DNA of 35,592 nt from DASXMT01 sp036521415. GTDB taxonomy: Bacteria > Actinomycetota > Acidimicrobiia > Acidimicrobiales > RAAP-2. Positions 6,466-14,770 of this stretch are shown in pieces (position 1 is the stretch's first letter; every line of letters begins with the position of its first letter). The notes under the pieces were generated by a model. The model searched no databases and was not told the origin of the DNA. It saw nothing but the letters and a program-made list of their open reading frames with translations. The stretch is from the NCBI GenBank assembly GCA_036521415.1, contig DATDHU010000039.1, positions 1-35,592 of the forward strand, written 5' to 3'. The translations under genes and the position numbers were made by a program.

Positions 6466-8246
6466 TGGCTCGGGACAAGGACAACCTCTATGGGATGAAG
6501 TTCCGGGGGAACGAGCGGTCGATGCAGTTCCTCGACCCTTACCGGACCATCGGCGAGTTGAACGCCGTTGAGCAGCAGAAGCTCGATCGCCATCCCTACG
6601 AGGTGGTCGATGCCATCCTCACCCGGTACTCGAAAGAGGGTCCCGGCGCCATTGCCGCCATTCCCGGGGAGGTCGAGCGGCTGAAGTGGGCGGGCATCTA
6701 CCCGCAAAAGCAGGGGGGCGATGCCTTCATGCTCCGGATCAAGGTGCCCGGTGGCTTCCTCACCGCTGCCCAGTTCCGGGCCATCGGCGTTGTGGCCGAC
6801 GCCTTCGGCGAGGGGCCCGACGGCACCGAGAGCGCGGTGTTCGGCGCCAAGTACGCCGACATCACCACGCGCCAGTCCATCCAACTGCACTGGATTCGCA
6901 TGGAGGACATTCCTCGGATCTGGCAGCGGTTCCACGACGTGGGCCTGACCACGCTGCAGGCCTGCGGTGACGGGCTGCGCAACGTGTTGAGCTGCCCGGT
7001 GTCGGGCGTTGACGCCCACGAGGCCTTTGACGGCCTGCCCATCGCCCAGCAGGTCTCGGCCTTCTTCACCGGCAACCGGGACTACGCCAACCTGCCCCGC
7101 AAGTTCAAGATCAGCATCACCGGTTGCGTCGAGGACTGCGCCCAGGCGGAGATCAACGACATCGGCCTGTGGCCGGCCCGAGCCGGAGACGGCACCCTCG
7201 GCTTCAACGTCCTGGCCGGGGGCGGGCTGTCCGACGGCGAGCGCATGGCCTCCGACCTCGACATGTTCGTCAGGCAGGACCAGGCCGTCGAGCTGACCCG
7301 GGCCATCGCCCAGGCTTTCGGTGAGCTCGGAAACCGAGAAAACCGGGGATTGGCCCGGATGCGCTACCTGGTCCAGGAGCTCGGTCCCGAGGGGTTCCGC
7401 CAGGCCATAGCGGATCGGGCCCGCTTCGAGCTGGCCACGGCGGGCGAGGACCTGACCAAGCGCTACCGGGGCGACCACGTCGGCGTCCACGCCCAAAAGG
7501 AGCCGGGGCTGGTCTACGTGGGCTGCTCGGTGCCGGTCGGTCGCATGTCGGGGCTGGAGCTGGTCGAGGTGGCCCGGCTGGCCGAGACCTATGGCGACGG
7601 CACGGTGCGGACGGGCACTGACCAGAACTTCATCCTCACCGGGGTGCCTGAGGAGCGGCTGGACGACCTGCTGGCCGAGGGCCTCTTGGAGAAGTACTCC
7701 CCCTTCCCGGGCCCGTTCTCCCGGGGTGTGGTGGCCTGCACCGGCGCCGAGTTCTGCCGCTACGCCATCGTCGAGACCAAAGAGCGCGCCGTCAAGTGGG
7801 CCCGGTTCCTGGACAAGGAGCTGGCCGGCGAGCCGGTTGGAGCCAGGCCCGATCCCGGCCGATCGGGCGATCGGGAGGACGCCGGGATCATCCGCATGCA
7901 TTTCTCCGGGTGTTCGGCCTCCTGCGCGCAGCCCCAGATCGCCGACGTCGGCTTCCGGGGGGCGGTGGCCCATGTCGGCAACCACATGTCCGAGGCAGTG
8001 GACATCGGACTGGGTGGTTCCCTCGGGACCGACTCCGGGTTCATCGACTGGGTCGAGAGCGCCCGGCCGGTTAACGACGTGCCCGACGCGATGCTCCGGT
8101 TGGTCCGGCGGTACCAGTCAGAGCGTCGGGCCGACGAGCCCTTCTACAATTGGGCCCGGCGCAACTCGGCCGACGACCTCCGAGGGACGCTGTCGGAGTC
8201 GGGCGTGGGGACACCGGTCACGGTGACGACCAAGAAGGGCCGATGA
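6465..8246 (+). CDS. Sirohaem [4Fe-4S] sulfite reductase (SirA/NirA type)
   Basis: Six-electron reduction of sulfite to sulfide, or of nitrite to ammonia, on a sirohaem coupled to a [4Fe-4S] cluster. 593 residues in two homologous halves. The cluster ligands are CTGAEFC (C425, C431) and CSASC (C483, C487). The first half carries the degenerate partner motifs, including ITGCVEDCAQAEIND. Sulfite and nitrite reductases of this class look alike; its position after cysH, with cysDN and a sirohaem synthase nearby, argues for sulfite. The ATG at 6465 overlaps the cysH stop. A longer open frame runs upstream inside cysH, but this start opens on the family-typical MARDKDNLYGMKFRGNE. Its own stop overlaps the next gene by 4 nt (ATGA). 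Confidence 0.93.
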   Translation: MARDKDNLYGMKFRGNERSMQFLDPYRTIGELNAVEQQKLDRHPYEVVDAILTRYSKEGPGAIAAIPGEVERLKWAGIYPQKQGGDAFMLRIKVPGGFLTAAQFRAIGVVADAFGEGPDGTESAVFGAKYADITTRQSIQLHWIRMEDIPRIWQRFHDVGLTTLQACGDGLRNVLSCPVSGVDAHEAFDGLPIAQQVSAFFTGNRDYANLPRKFKISITGCVEDCAQAEINDIGLWPARAGDGTLGFNVLAGGGLSDGERMASDLDMFVRQDQAVELTRAIAQAFGELGNRENRGLARMRYLVQELGPEGFRQAIADRARFELATAGEDLTKRYRGDHVGVHAQKEPGLVYVGCSVPVGRMSGLELVEVARLAETYGDGTVRTGTDQNFILTGVPEERLDDLLAEGLLEKYSPFPGPFSRGVVACTGAEFCRYAIVETKERAVKWARFLDKELAGEPVGARPDPGRSGDREDAGIIRMHFSGCSASCAQPQIADVGFRGAVAHVGNHMSEAVDIGLGGSLGTDSGFIDWVESARPVNDVPDAMLRLVRRYQSERRADEPFYNWARRNSADDLRGTLSESGVGTPVTVTTKKGR

Positions 8247-9553
8247 AGGGGTTCCGGGTCCGCGAGGCGGTCAACGGGATCACCGAGCCGCCCGGCAAGA
8301 CGTGGTTCTGGGAGCTCGAAGCGGCCGTGGTCGAGGCCGATCGCTGCATCCAGTGCGGGACGTGCGTGGCCGTGTGCCCGTCCAACTCGATCGGCGTCAA
8401 CGAGGAAACATTCTTGCCCGAGCTGGTGAAGATGTGCACCGGCTGCTCCTTGTGCTGGGACTTCTGCCCCCGCGGTGGGTTGCGCTACGAGGCCCTGTGG
8501 CCGCCGTCGACACCGGTGGCGGTGGAGTCCGACGGGGCCGTGGCCAGCGTGGGGCTTGACGCCCGCGAGCCGCTGTTGTCCGAAACGGTGGTGAGGGCGG
8601 ACGCGGCCGACCCGTACTGGACCATCACCGGCGGGCCTCCGGGGGACGGCTTGGGCGCCGTGCTCGACTCCTATGCCGTGCGGGCGGGCAAGCGTCCGGA
8701 CGAGGCCCAGGACGGCGGAGTGGTCTCGGCCCTGCTGATCGCGGCGTTGGCCGCCGGTGACATCGACGGGGCGCTCGTGTCCAAGCCGAGCAACGATCCC
8801 GACGAGCCGTGGAAGGGCGTCCCCACCGTGGCCACCACGGCTCAGGAAATCCTCGACGCCGCCGGCAGCTTCTACAACCAGACCATGGCCCTGGCCGGGC
8901 TCGACCTCACCGCCTACGACCTTCCGGCCAAGCCCCGGCTCGCCGTGGTGGGCACGCCGTGCGAGATCGAGGGGATCCGGGCCATGCAGTCCCGCCGGTG
9001 GCCGACCGGCGCACACCGGGTCGACGCCGTGGTGCTCACCATTGCGCTGTTGTGCACCAAGAGCTTCGACTACGAAGGCCTGATGCTCCGCAAGCTGCGG
9101 GACGAGCGCCGGATCGACCTGGACCGGGTCAGCAAGGTCGATGTCATCCACGGCAAGATGATCGTGGAGTACCGCGACGGCCAGGTGGCGGTGAACGAGC
9201 CAGTGAAGGACTTCCATGACGTGGCCCTGAAGGGATGCGACGAGTGCGCTGACTTCCTGGGTCGCAGCGCCGACCTATCGGTCGGGAGCGTGGGGTCGAT
9301 GGAGGGGTGGTCGAGCGTGCTGGTGCGAACCGAACGGGGCCGGGTGGCCCTCGACAATGCCCGCGGCCGGCTCGACTTCCGCGAGCTCGACAATCCCGCC
9401 GCGTTGGTGAAGCTCGACAACTATGACAAGAAGGTGGCCCTGAAGAGCCTGCAGCGGGAGTTCGACCCCGACGGGCCGCTGTTCATCGACTTCGAGGAGC
9501 ACCTCCGTACCTACTCGGGCACCGACCGAGCCCCGGTGGTGATCGACCGGTGA
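8243..9553 (+). CDS. FrhB/FqoF-like iron-sulfur flavoprotein, candidate F420H2-dependent electron donor to sulfite reductase
   Basis: 436 residues. An N-terminal 2x[4Fe-4S] ferredoxin module has two CxxCxxCxxxC sets (C35, 38, 41, 45 and C65, 68, 71, 75). Then follows the coenzyme F420 hydrogenase/dehydrogenase beta-subunit fold: QDGGVVSALLIAAL (about 157-169), VVGTPCEIEGIRAM (about 236-249, C240), LLCTKSFDYEGL (C271) and KGCDECADFLGRSADLSVGSVG (C332, C335). This is the layout of FpoF/FqoF and of the N-terminal half of archaeal F420-dependent sulfite reductase, where FAD takes electrons from F420H2 and passes them through clusters to sirohaem. Here it is a separate protein whose ATG overlaps the sulfite reductase stop (ATGA), so the two are probably made in step. 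F420 specificity is inferred; an F420H2:ferredoxin reductase role is also possible. Confidence 0.85.
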   Translation: MKGFRVREAVNGITEPPGKTWFWELEAAVVEADRCIQCGTCVAVCPSNSIGVNEETFLPELVKMCTGCSLCWDFCPRGGLRYEALWPPSTPVAVESDGAVASVGLDAREPLLSETVVRADAADPYWTITGGPPGDGLGAVLDSYAVRAGKRPDEAQDGGVVSALLIAALAAGDIDGALVSKPSNDPDEPWKGVPTVATTAQEILDAAGSFYNQTMALAGLDLTAYDLPAKPRLAVVGTPCEIEGIRAMQSRRWPTGAHRVDAVVLTIALLCTKSFDYEGLMLRKLRDERRIDLDRVSKVDVIHGKMIVEYRDGQVAVNEPVKDFHDVALKGCDECADFLGRSADLSVGSVGSMEGWSSVLVRTERGRVALDNARGRLDFRELDNPAALVKLDNYDKKVALKSLQREFDPDGPLFIDFEEHLRTYSGTDRAPVVIDR

Positions 9554-9996
9554 GCCGGACCCAGCCGCGACCGCCGGGCCGGAAGAGCGGTGCGCCGAGG
9601 AAGGCGGATCAGGCCGTGCCGGCCGAAGCGGTGGCCCCCTTCACCCCTGTGGACCGGTTGGCCCGGGTCGAGTTCGTCGAGTTGCCCGATGGCCAGAAGC
9701 TGGCCCTGCCCGATGAACCGGTGGAGCTGGGCACCGGCCTGCGGGACGCTCTCCTGGCCGGGGAGGACTGGCGGGAGGGGCCCGGCGACGACCTCTGCGT
9801 CGGGGCGTGGCTCTGGGAACAGTGGCAGCCGACGCTCGAGCCGGTCGGGTTCGGGCGGGACGAATTGATGGCCGTTGCCGTCGCCACCAAGCGCGAGCTG
9901 TGGCTGTGGTTGATCGGCGACCGGCTCTGGAACCAGTATGTGTCGGGGCTGGCCGGAAGGATCGCCCGACGCATCCCACGAGCGAACAGCCAGTGA
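9550..9996 (+). CDS. Unknown 148-residue protein, last gene of the sulfite-reduction arm
   Basis: Starts with a GTG that overlaps the stop of the FrhB-like gene (GTGA), so it belongs to the same operon. The first 30 residues are basic and Pro-rich, probably disordered. The rest is a compact domain with the Trp-rich elements VGAWLWEQWQP (about 94-104) and KRELWLWLIGDRLWNQYVSG (about 114-133), then a basic tail RRIPR. There are no cysteines, signal peptide or membrane segment. I do not recognise the family. Its tight coupling suggests an assembly or partner protein for the sulfite reductase complex, which is an inference from context only. Confidence 0.75.
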   Translation: MSRTQPRPPGRKSGAPRKADQAVPAEAVAPFTPVDRLARVEFVELPDGQKLALPDEPVELGTGLRDALLAGEDWREGPGDDLCVGAWLWEQWQPTLEPVGFGRDELMAVAVATKRELWLWLIGDRLWNQYVSGLAGRIARRIPRANSQ

Positions 9997-10020
9997 CCCG
10001 GTAAGGAGCAGCTCGAGCCC

Positions 10021-10551
10021 ATGCCCCGCATCACCGTTCCCGCCGACAAGGACCCGCTCGTCTACACCTGGAGCGAGTTGGCCCCACCACTGACCAGCGC
10101 GGCCGGCGCCTACTCGAATGCCGTGTACGAGAAGTCGTCCCTCGGGCTCCGTGAGTTCGAGGCCGCCCGCATCACGCTGGCCCGGATCAACGAGTGTGCC
10201 ATCTGCACCGGGTGGCGCACGGCGAGAGACGTTCCCGGTTGGTCCGATGACCCGGGAGCCGTACCCGAGGAGTTCTACGAGAAGGTGGGTCGCGATCCGG
10301 AATGGTCCGGCTTCAGCCCCCGCGAGCGGCTGGCGGCCGAGTTCGCCGAGAAGTACGCCACCGACCACCTGGCCATGGGCGACGAGCTCTGGGCGCGCCT
10401 GCACGACAACTTCAGTGACGACGAGCTGGTGGACCTGGCCCTCTGCGTGGGGTCGTGGTTGGCGCTGGGCCGCTTCAACCGGGTATTCGACATCGACGGC
10501 GGGTGTCGGGTCCCGGCTCACGCTCCCGGGGCATCCACCGCGGCCGGCTGA
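10021..10551 (+). CDS. AhpD/carboxymuconolactone decarboxylase family protein
   Basis: 176 residues, an all-helical AhpD-like fold. The redox pair is in INECAICTGWRTARD (about 57-71). AhpD enzymes normally have ExxCxxCxxxH; here the His position is Arg, as in many actinobacterial relatives, so peroxidase-partner chemistry is uncertain. Downstream elements FSPRERLAAEFAEKYA and FSDDELVDLALCVGSWLALGRFNRV fit the family. The ATG has AAGGAG upstream. It lies 24 nt after the previous gene and may be co-transcribed with the sulfur arm, where a CxxC redox protein would fit, but this is a guess. Confidence 0.8.
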   Translation: MPRITVPADKDPLVYTWSELAPPLTSAAGAYSNAVYEKSSLGLREFEAARITLARINECAICTGWRTARDVPGWSDDPGAVPEEFYEKVGRDPEWSGFSPRERLAAEFAEKYATDHLAMGDELWARLHDNFSDDELVDLALCVGSWLALGRFNRVFDIDGGCRVPAHAPGASTAAG

Positions 10552-10603
10552 GCGACACGCCCAGTCGCGGGCGCCGCCTGTTCTGGCCGGCGCTCCGATC
10601 CCC

Positions 10604-10609
10604 TACGCT
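10604..10609 (+). promoter_or_regulatory. Possible -10 box (TACGCT) of ychF
   Basis: TACGCT fits the actinobacterial TANNNT -10 pattern and would give a leader of about 30 nt before the ychF GTG. Confidence 0.35.
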
Positions 10610-10644
10610 CTTCCTTCGGCCCATCAACGCTGGAGGAAGCACCT

Positions 10645-11730
10645 GTGGGATTGTCGATCGGCATCGTCGGCCTGCCCAACGTGGGCAAGTCGACCTTGTT
10701 CAATGCCCTGACCCGTAACGAGGTGCTGGCGGCCAATTACCCCTTCGCCACCATTGAGCCAAATGTCGGGGTGGTTGCGGTACCCGACCCCCGGCTCGAC
10801 CGGTTGGCCGAGCTGTTCGAGAGTGCCGAGATCGCCCCGGCCACGGTCACCTTCGTGGACATCGCCGGAATCGTGCGGGGTGCCTCTGAGGGCGAGGGCC
10901 TGGGCAATAAGTTCCTGGCTGCCATCCGGGAGAGCGATGCCATCTGCCAGGTGGTGCGGGTGTTCTCCGACCCGGATGTCATCCACATCGCCGGGAACAT
11001 CGATCCGGCCGACGACATCGCCACCGTCAACACCGAGTTGATCCTGGCCGACCTGCAGACGGTCGACAACCGGTTGGTGAGGCTGGCCAAGGAATCCCGG
11101 AAGCAGCCCGAGCTGGTCCCGGCCCTGCAGGCGGCCACCGCCGCCCGGGACATCCTGGACTCGGGCCGGACCATCGCCGAGGCCGTCGGCGCCCGGGAGC
11201 TCGACGCCGACCTGCTGGCCGACCTGCACCTGTTGAGCGCCAAGCCATTCATCTACGTCTTCAACGTGGACGAGGGGCGCCTGACCGACGAAGCCCTGCA
11301 CGCCGAGCTGTCGGCCCTCGTCGCCCCGGCCGAGTCCGTGGTCCTGTGCGCCCAGATCGAGGCCGAGGTGGCCTCGCTCGACCCGGAGGACGCGGTCGAG
11401 CTCCTGGCCGGGTACGGCCAGGACGACTCCGGTCTGGTGCAGCTGGTCCACGTGGGCTTCCGGACCCTCGGGCTCCAGACTTTCCTCACCGCCGGGCCCA
11501 AGGAGTCGCGGGCGTGGACGATCCACATCGGGGATACCGCACCCGAGGCGGCCGGTGTCATCCACACCGACTTCGAGCGAGGGTTCATCAAAGCGGAGAT
11601 CGTCGGATACCAGGATCTGATGGACGCGGGGTCGGTGGCCGCTGTCCGGGCAGCAGGCAAGGCCCGTGTGGAGGGCAAGGACTACGTCATGCAGGACGGC
11701 GACGTGGTCGAATTCCGCTTCAATGTGTAG
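10645..11730 (+). CDS. ychF: Redox-regulated ATPase YchF (Obg-like)
   Basis: A universally conserved P-loop NTPase that binds ribosomes and prefers ATP to GTP. 361 residues from a GTG preceded by TGGAGGAAG. The P-loop is GLPNVGKST (9-17). Other visible elements are YPFATIEPNVGVV, the switch DIAGIVRGASEGEGLGN, the altered base-recognition loop FNVDE in place of NKxD (typical of the family), and the C-terminal TGS domain from about residue 275 (LQTFLTAGPKESRAWTIHIG, ending QDGDVVEFRFNV). Complete, with standard length. Confidence 0.97.
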   Translation: MGLSIGIVGLPNVGKSTLFNALTRNEVLAANYPFATIEPNVGVVAVPDPRLDRLAELFESAEIAPATVTFVDIAGIVRGASEGEGLGNKFLAAIRESDAICQVVRVFSDPDVIHIAGNIDPADDIATVNTELILADLQTVDNRLVRLAKESRKQPELVPALQAATAARDILDSGRTIAEAVGARELDADLLADLHLLSAKPFIYVFNVDEGRLTDEALHAELSALVAPAESVVLCAQIEAEVASLDPEDAVELLAGYGQDDSGLVQLVHVGFRTLGLQTFLTAGPKESRAWTIHIGDTAPEAAGVIHTDFERGFIKAEIVGYQDLMDAGSVAAVRAAGKARVEGKDYVMQDGDVVEFRFNV

Positions 11731-11741
11731 GCAACACAGCT

Positions 11742-11755
11742 GCTCCAGTTGGAGC
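11742..11755 (+). terminator. Weak hairpin after ychF
   Basis: A perfect 5-bp stem (GCTCC/GGAGC) with an AGTT loop, 11 nt after the ychF stop, followed by ATTCCTTCGTT. It has no clean T-run, so it is only a weak candidate for an intrinsic terminator. Confidence 0.3.
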
Positions 11756-11883
11756 ATTCCTTCGTTCGACCTTCAATTCAAAAGTCGGGAGCGCGCCCCC
11801 GTCACTAGTCGGAGCGCACCCCCGCCGAACGTCATAGGGTCTTGTGGCTGCCGCTGAATGCGGCACTCGACTGGAGGATCAAC

Positions 11884-12159
11884 ATGGCTCATGCAGTGGT
11901 GATGCGCGTCAAGCTGCCCCAAGATGGCAACCCCGAAGACGGCCAACGGATGCTCGAGGAAGTGGTCGTTCCCATGGCGAAGTCTCAGCCCGGGTTCACG
12001 AATGGCACCTGGCTGCACGACGGTAACGCCAACGGCATGGGTGTGGTTGTGTTCGATACCGCAGAACATGCCGAATCGGCCCAGGGCACCCTGAAGCCGC
12101 CCCCCGGAGGGCCTCAATTGGTGTCGAGCGAGGTGTACGAGGTCGGCGCCCAGGCCTAG
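11884..12159 (+). CDS. Small dimeric alpha/beta-barrel (ABM-like) protein
   Basis: 91 residues beginning MAHAVVMRVKLPQDGNPED, with GGAGG upstream. A single ferredoxin-like strand-helix-strand repeat can be read: the first strand, then the helix GQRMLEEVVVPMAKSQPGF, then strands GTWLHDGN and GMGVVVFDTAEHAESAQG. This matches the stress-responsive/ABM dimeric barrel pattern, but no catalytic residues can be assigned and the substrate is unknown. It has its own region after ychF and no obvious partner. Confidence 0.7.
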   Translation: MAHAVVMRVKLPQDGNPEDGQRMLEEVVVPMAKSQPGFTNGTWLHDGNANGMGVVVFDTAEHAESAQGTLKPPPGGPQLVSSEVYEVGAQA

Positions 12160-12340
12160 TTGATTGGAAGCATCCGCGCTCTCGGCGTTCTGCTCATGGC
12201 CGCAGTCTGAGGTTTCTGGGCGGCCAGAGACGATTTCAATGGAATTTGAGGTTCAGATCGATCCAGTCTCGGACCTGCCACGTATACCTACTCAGGGGTG
12301 ATGCCTCCAAACCGGCCGTACACCCAGAGGAGGTCCGACG

Positions 12341-12532
12341 TTGGGCGACGAGCGATACGAGGACTACATCCACACGAGTGGAGACTTCGTCGAGCTGAAA
12401 GAAGAGTTCGCGCGGAGGGAGAAGGAAGGGTGGTCACTCTGGACGACCGAACCCATCGGTGACGAGGGCGTCCTGTTGCGGTTCAGGCATACCGACGAAT
12501 GGGTGACTGAAGGCACGCTGCCTGCGTCGTAG
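12341..12532 (+). CDS. Small hypothetical protein (63 residues) with TTG start
   Basis: The strong ribosome-binding sequence AGAGGAGGT lies 7 nt before a TTG, which supports this rare start. The protein is acidic and Trp-containing (YEDYIHTSGDFVELKEEF, then EGWSLWTTEPIGDEGVLLRF). It has no signal peptide, membrane segment or cysteines. No family recognised. The perfect ribosome-binding site makes it more believable than its length would. Confidence 0.6.
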   Translation: MGDERYEDYIHTSGDFVELKEEFARREKEGWSLWTTEPIGDEGVLLRFRHTDEWVTEGTLPAS

Positions 12533-12694
12533 GGCATGCGCGGTACTCCACGGTGCCTCGAGTGCGTCCGTTACCGAGGTCGGGTCGTCCGCCCAGCCGG
12601 GCTGACGCAACGTCGAACCACCGCTCGATGAACACGTTCACCATGTATCTGCCTCACCGGTGCGAAGATCGGGGAACAACGAGGCCGGAGAACG

Positions 12695-13618
12695 ATGACC
12701 GAGAGCGACGAGGGGTCGAAGCACACCAACACCCGCGCCGTGATCGTGGCCTTGCTGGCCAACATCGGGGTGGCCGCAGCCAAGCTGGCTGGGTTCCTGC
12801 TCACCGGGTCGAGCTCACTGGTCGCCGAGTTCGCCCACTCCGTGGCCGACACGGGGAACCAGGTGGTCCTGCTGGTCGGGAAGCAGCGCTCGCAACAGCG
12901 GGCCGATCCACTGCACCCGTTTGGCTACGGCGCCTACCGCTTCCTCGGCGGGTTCATCGTGGCCGAGGTCCTGTTCGGCCTGGGCGCCGTCTTCTCGATC
13001 TACGAAGGCGTCGAGAAGCTGATCAACCCTCACCCGCTCGAGTACCTCCCGGTGGCCTTTGCCATCCTTGCCGTCACCATCGCCCTCGAGACCTGGTCGC
13101 TGCGGACGGCGGTCGGCGCGGCCAACCAGGAGCGGGAGAACGCGGGTTGGCTCCGCTTCGTGCGCGCCACCCGGGTCCCCGAGCTCGCTGTGCTGCTCCT
13201 GGAGGACTCCGGCGCCCTCCTCGGCCTCGGCTTCGCCCTGATTGCCTTGGTGCTCACGGCCATCACCGGGAGCACCGTGTTCGACGCGGCCGGATCGTTG
13301 GCCATTGGTCTTCTCCTGGGCACGAACTCGGTGATCCTGGGCACCGAGATGGTCTCGCTGCTGGTCGGCGAGAGCGCATCCGACCAGCAGCTGAAGGCGG
13401 CGGAAGAGGCGCTGGCACAGACCGAGGGAATCGAGCGGGTCGTGCACCTCCGGGCCGTCCACGTCGCTCCGGAGGAGCTCCTCCTCGGGGCCAAGGTCAT
13501 CTTCGACCCCGTCCTCACCGTCAGTCAGGCAGCTGTTGTGGTCGACGAGGCGGAGGTGGCCATCCGCGCCGCGGTGCCCAGCGCCAGATGGGTGTACATC
13601 GAGCCCGGGATTCCCTGA
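12695..13618 (+). CDS. Cation diffusion facilitator (CDF) family metal transporter, SLC30A9-like
   Basis: 307 residues with six membrane segments and a cytoplasmic C-terminal domain. It exports divalent metal, usually zinc, by antiport with protons. The TM2 metal motif is HSVADTGNQ (H and D four apart, about 48-52). In TM5 the usual HxxxD is replaced by the ED pair in LLLEDSGALLG, as in the SLC30A9/ZnT9 branch. HPFGYGAYRF after TM2 is also characteristic. Metal choice cannot be read with certainty. GGAG precedes the ATG. It is followed closely by a lone ABC ATPase gene, which is probably unrelated in function. Confidence 0.9.
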   Translation: MTESDEGSKHTNTRAVIVALLANIGVAAAKLAGFLLTGSSSLVAEFAHSVADTGNQVVLLVGKQRSQQRADPLHPFGYGAYRFLGGFIVAEVLFGLGAVFSIYEGVEKLINPHPLEYLPVAFAILAVTIALETWSLRTAVGAANQERENAGWLRFVRATRVPELAVLLLEDSGALLGLGFALIALVLTAITGSTVFDAAGSLAIGLLLGTNSVILGTEMVSLLVGESASDQQLKAAEEALAQTEGIERVVHLRAVHVAPEELLLGAKVIFDPVLTVSQAAVVVDEAEVAIRAAVPSARWVYIEPGIP

Positions 13619-13629
13619 ACGCCAGCCTC

Positions 13630-14493
13630 ATGGCCGCGGTCGCGGCACCAGGCGGCAGACTGGTGCCCATGCCCTCCACCTCCGAGTCCTCGCTCGCGCC
13701 CGAACCGACTGCCATCCGGCTCGAGGGCGTCGCCGTCGTGCGCGACGGAAACGCGCTGCTCGACGACATCTCCTGGACTGTACGGGCAGGCGAGCGATGG
13801 GCGCTCCTCGGTCCCAACGGCTCGGGGAAGACCACACTGTTGCGCGTGGCCGGGTCGGCCCTGTGGCCCACCCGGGGCACGGTGGAGATCCTGGGTGCCC
13901 GGCTGGGGAAGGTGGACATGCGAGTCCTCCGCCAGCGGATAGCAGTGGTCAGCGCGGCCGTGACCCGGGCGTTGCGGCCCACCCTGTCGGCGCTCGATGT
14001 CGTGCTGACCGGACGCCATGCGGCGCTCGAGACATGGTGGAACGAGTACAGCGACGAGGACCGGGTGGAGGCCGACCGGCTCTTGTACGAAGCCGGGTTC
14101 GGCGGTGCCGCCTTCGACGAGCGCCCGTTCGGGCTGTTGTCGGAGGGGGAGCGCCAGCAGGTCCTGTTGGCCCGGGCCCTGATGGGCAGTCCGGAGCTGG
14201 TCCTCATGGACGAGCCAGCTGCCGGCTTGGACCTCGGGGCGCGGGAGCGCTTGGTCGGCCACCTGGCTGCCTTGGCCGAGGATCCCTCCGTTCCCTCGTT
14301 GGTTCTGGTGACCCATCACGCCGAGGAGATCCCACCCGGCGTCACCCATGCAGCCCTGCTCCAGACCGGTCGGTTGCTGGTGTCCGGCCCCATCGACGAG
14401 GTCTTCAATTCGGCCAGCGTTTCGGAGTGCTTCGGCGTGCCCGTGACCGTGGCCCGTTCGGAGGGGCGATGGTCCGCTCGAGCGGTGGGCTGA
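13630..14493 (+). CDS. Lone ABC transporter ATP-binding protein (YlmA/ModF-like)
   Basis: 287 residues from the ATG at 13630; an ATG at 13669 (MPSTSESS) is an equally reasonable start because the first 13 residues are not conserved. Motifs: Walker A GPNGSGKTT, Q-loop region VVSAAVTRALRPTLSALDVV, signature LLSEGERQQVLLARAL (LSEGE in place of LSGGQ), Walker B LVLMDEPAAGLD and the H-loop LVTHHAEEIP. The spacing and the 'VTHHxEEIPxGxTH' segment recall stand-alone YlmA/ModF-type ATPases. No permease or binding protein is next to it, so its transport role is open. It starts 12 nt after the CDF gene. Confidence 0.87.
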   Translation: MAAVAAPGGRLVPMPSTSESSLAPEPTAIRLEGVAVVRDGNALLDDISWTVRAGERWALLGPNGSGKTTLLRVAGSALWPTRGTVEILGARLGKVDMRVLRQRIAVVSAAVTRALRPTLSALDVVLTGRHAALETWWNEYSDEDRVEADRLLYEAGFGGAAFDERPFGLLSEGERQQVLLARALMGSPELVLMDEPAAGLDLGARERLVGHLAALAEDPSVPSLVLVTHHAEEIPPGVTHAALLQTGRLLVSGPIDEVFNSASVSECFGVPVTVARSEGRWSARAVG

Positions 14494-14770
14494 CCAGGCA
14501 ACGCTGACCCGGCGGCCCTTAGTGGCATTTGGTCCCGACGTCAACCGGATCGGATCGGCGTCCACCTACCCGGCTTCACCTGGGAACTCGAAAATCGTTT
14601 GAGCGCGGCTTCGCAGGGGTGTACAACGGCGGGAGCAACAGCCGGGGAGGGCGTTGCAACTGAGGTAGCGCAGTTGTCGTCGGCGCCGTCATCCCCGACC
14701 ATCCACCACTGTCCGGACACCCGTCGTTAGGGTTTTTAGGCAAGGAAGGTAGGTCGAGGAGTTGACGCTA
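14494..14770. other. Intergenic region of 277 bp before the GlpR-like gene
   Basis: No coding frame with family-like features was seen. It contains a TANNNT-type box, TAGGGT (14728-14733), and ends in GAGGAG (14755-14760), the likely ribosome-binding site of the next gene. No terminator for the ABC ATPase gene was recognised. Confidence 0.5.

Noticed and set aside
6333..7985. Open frame of 550 codons on the minus strand opposite the sulfite reductase gene
   Set aside because: It is the complement of a gene with clear sirohaem motifs. The composition (His/Gly/Gln-rich) is that of an antisense shadow.
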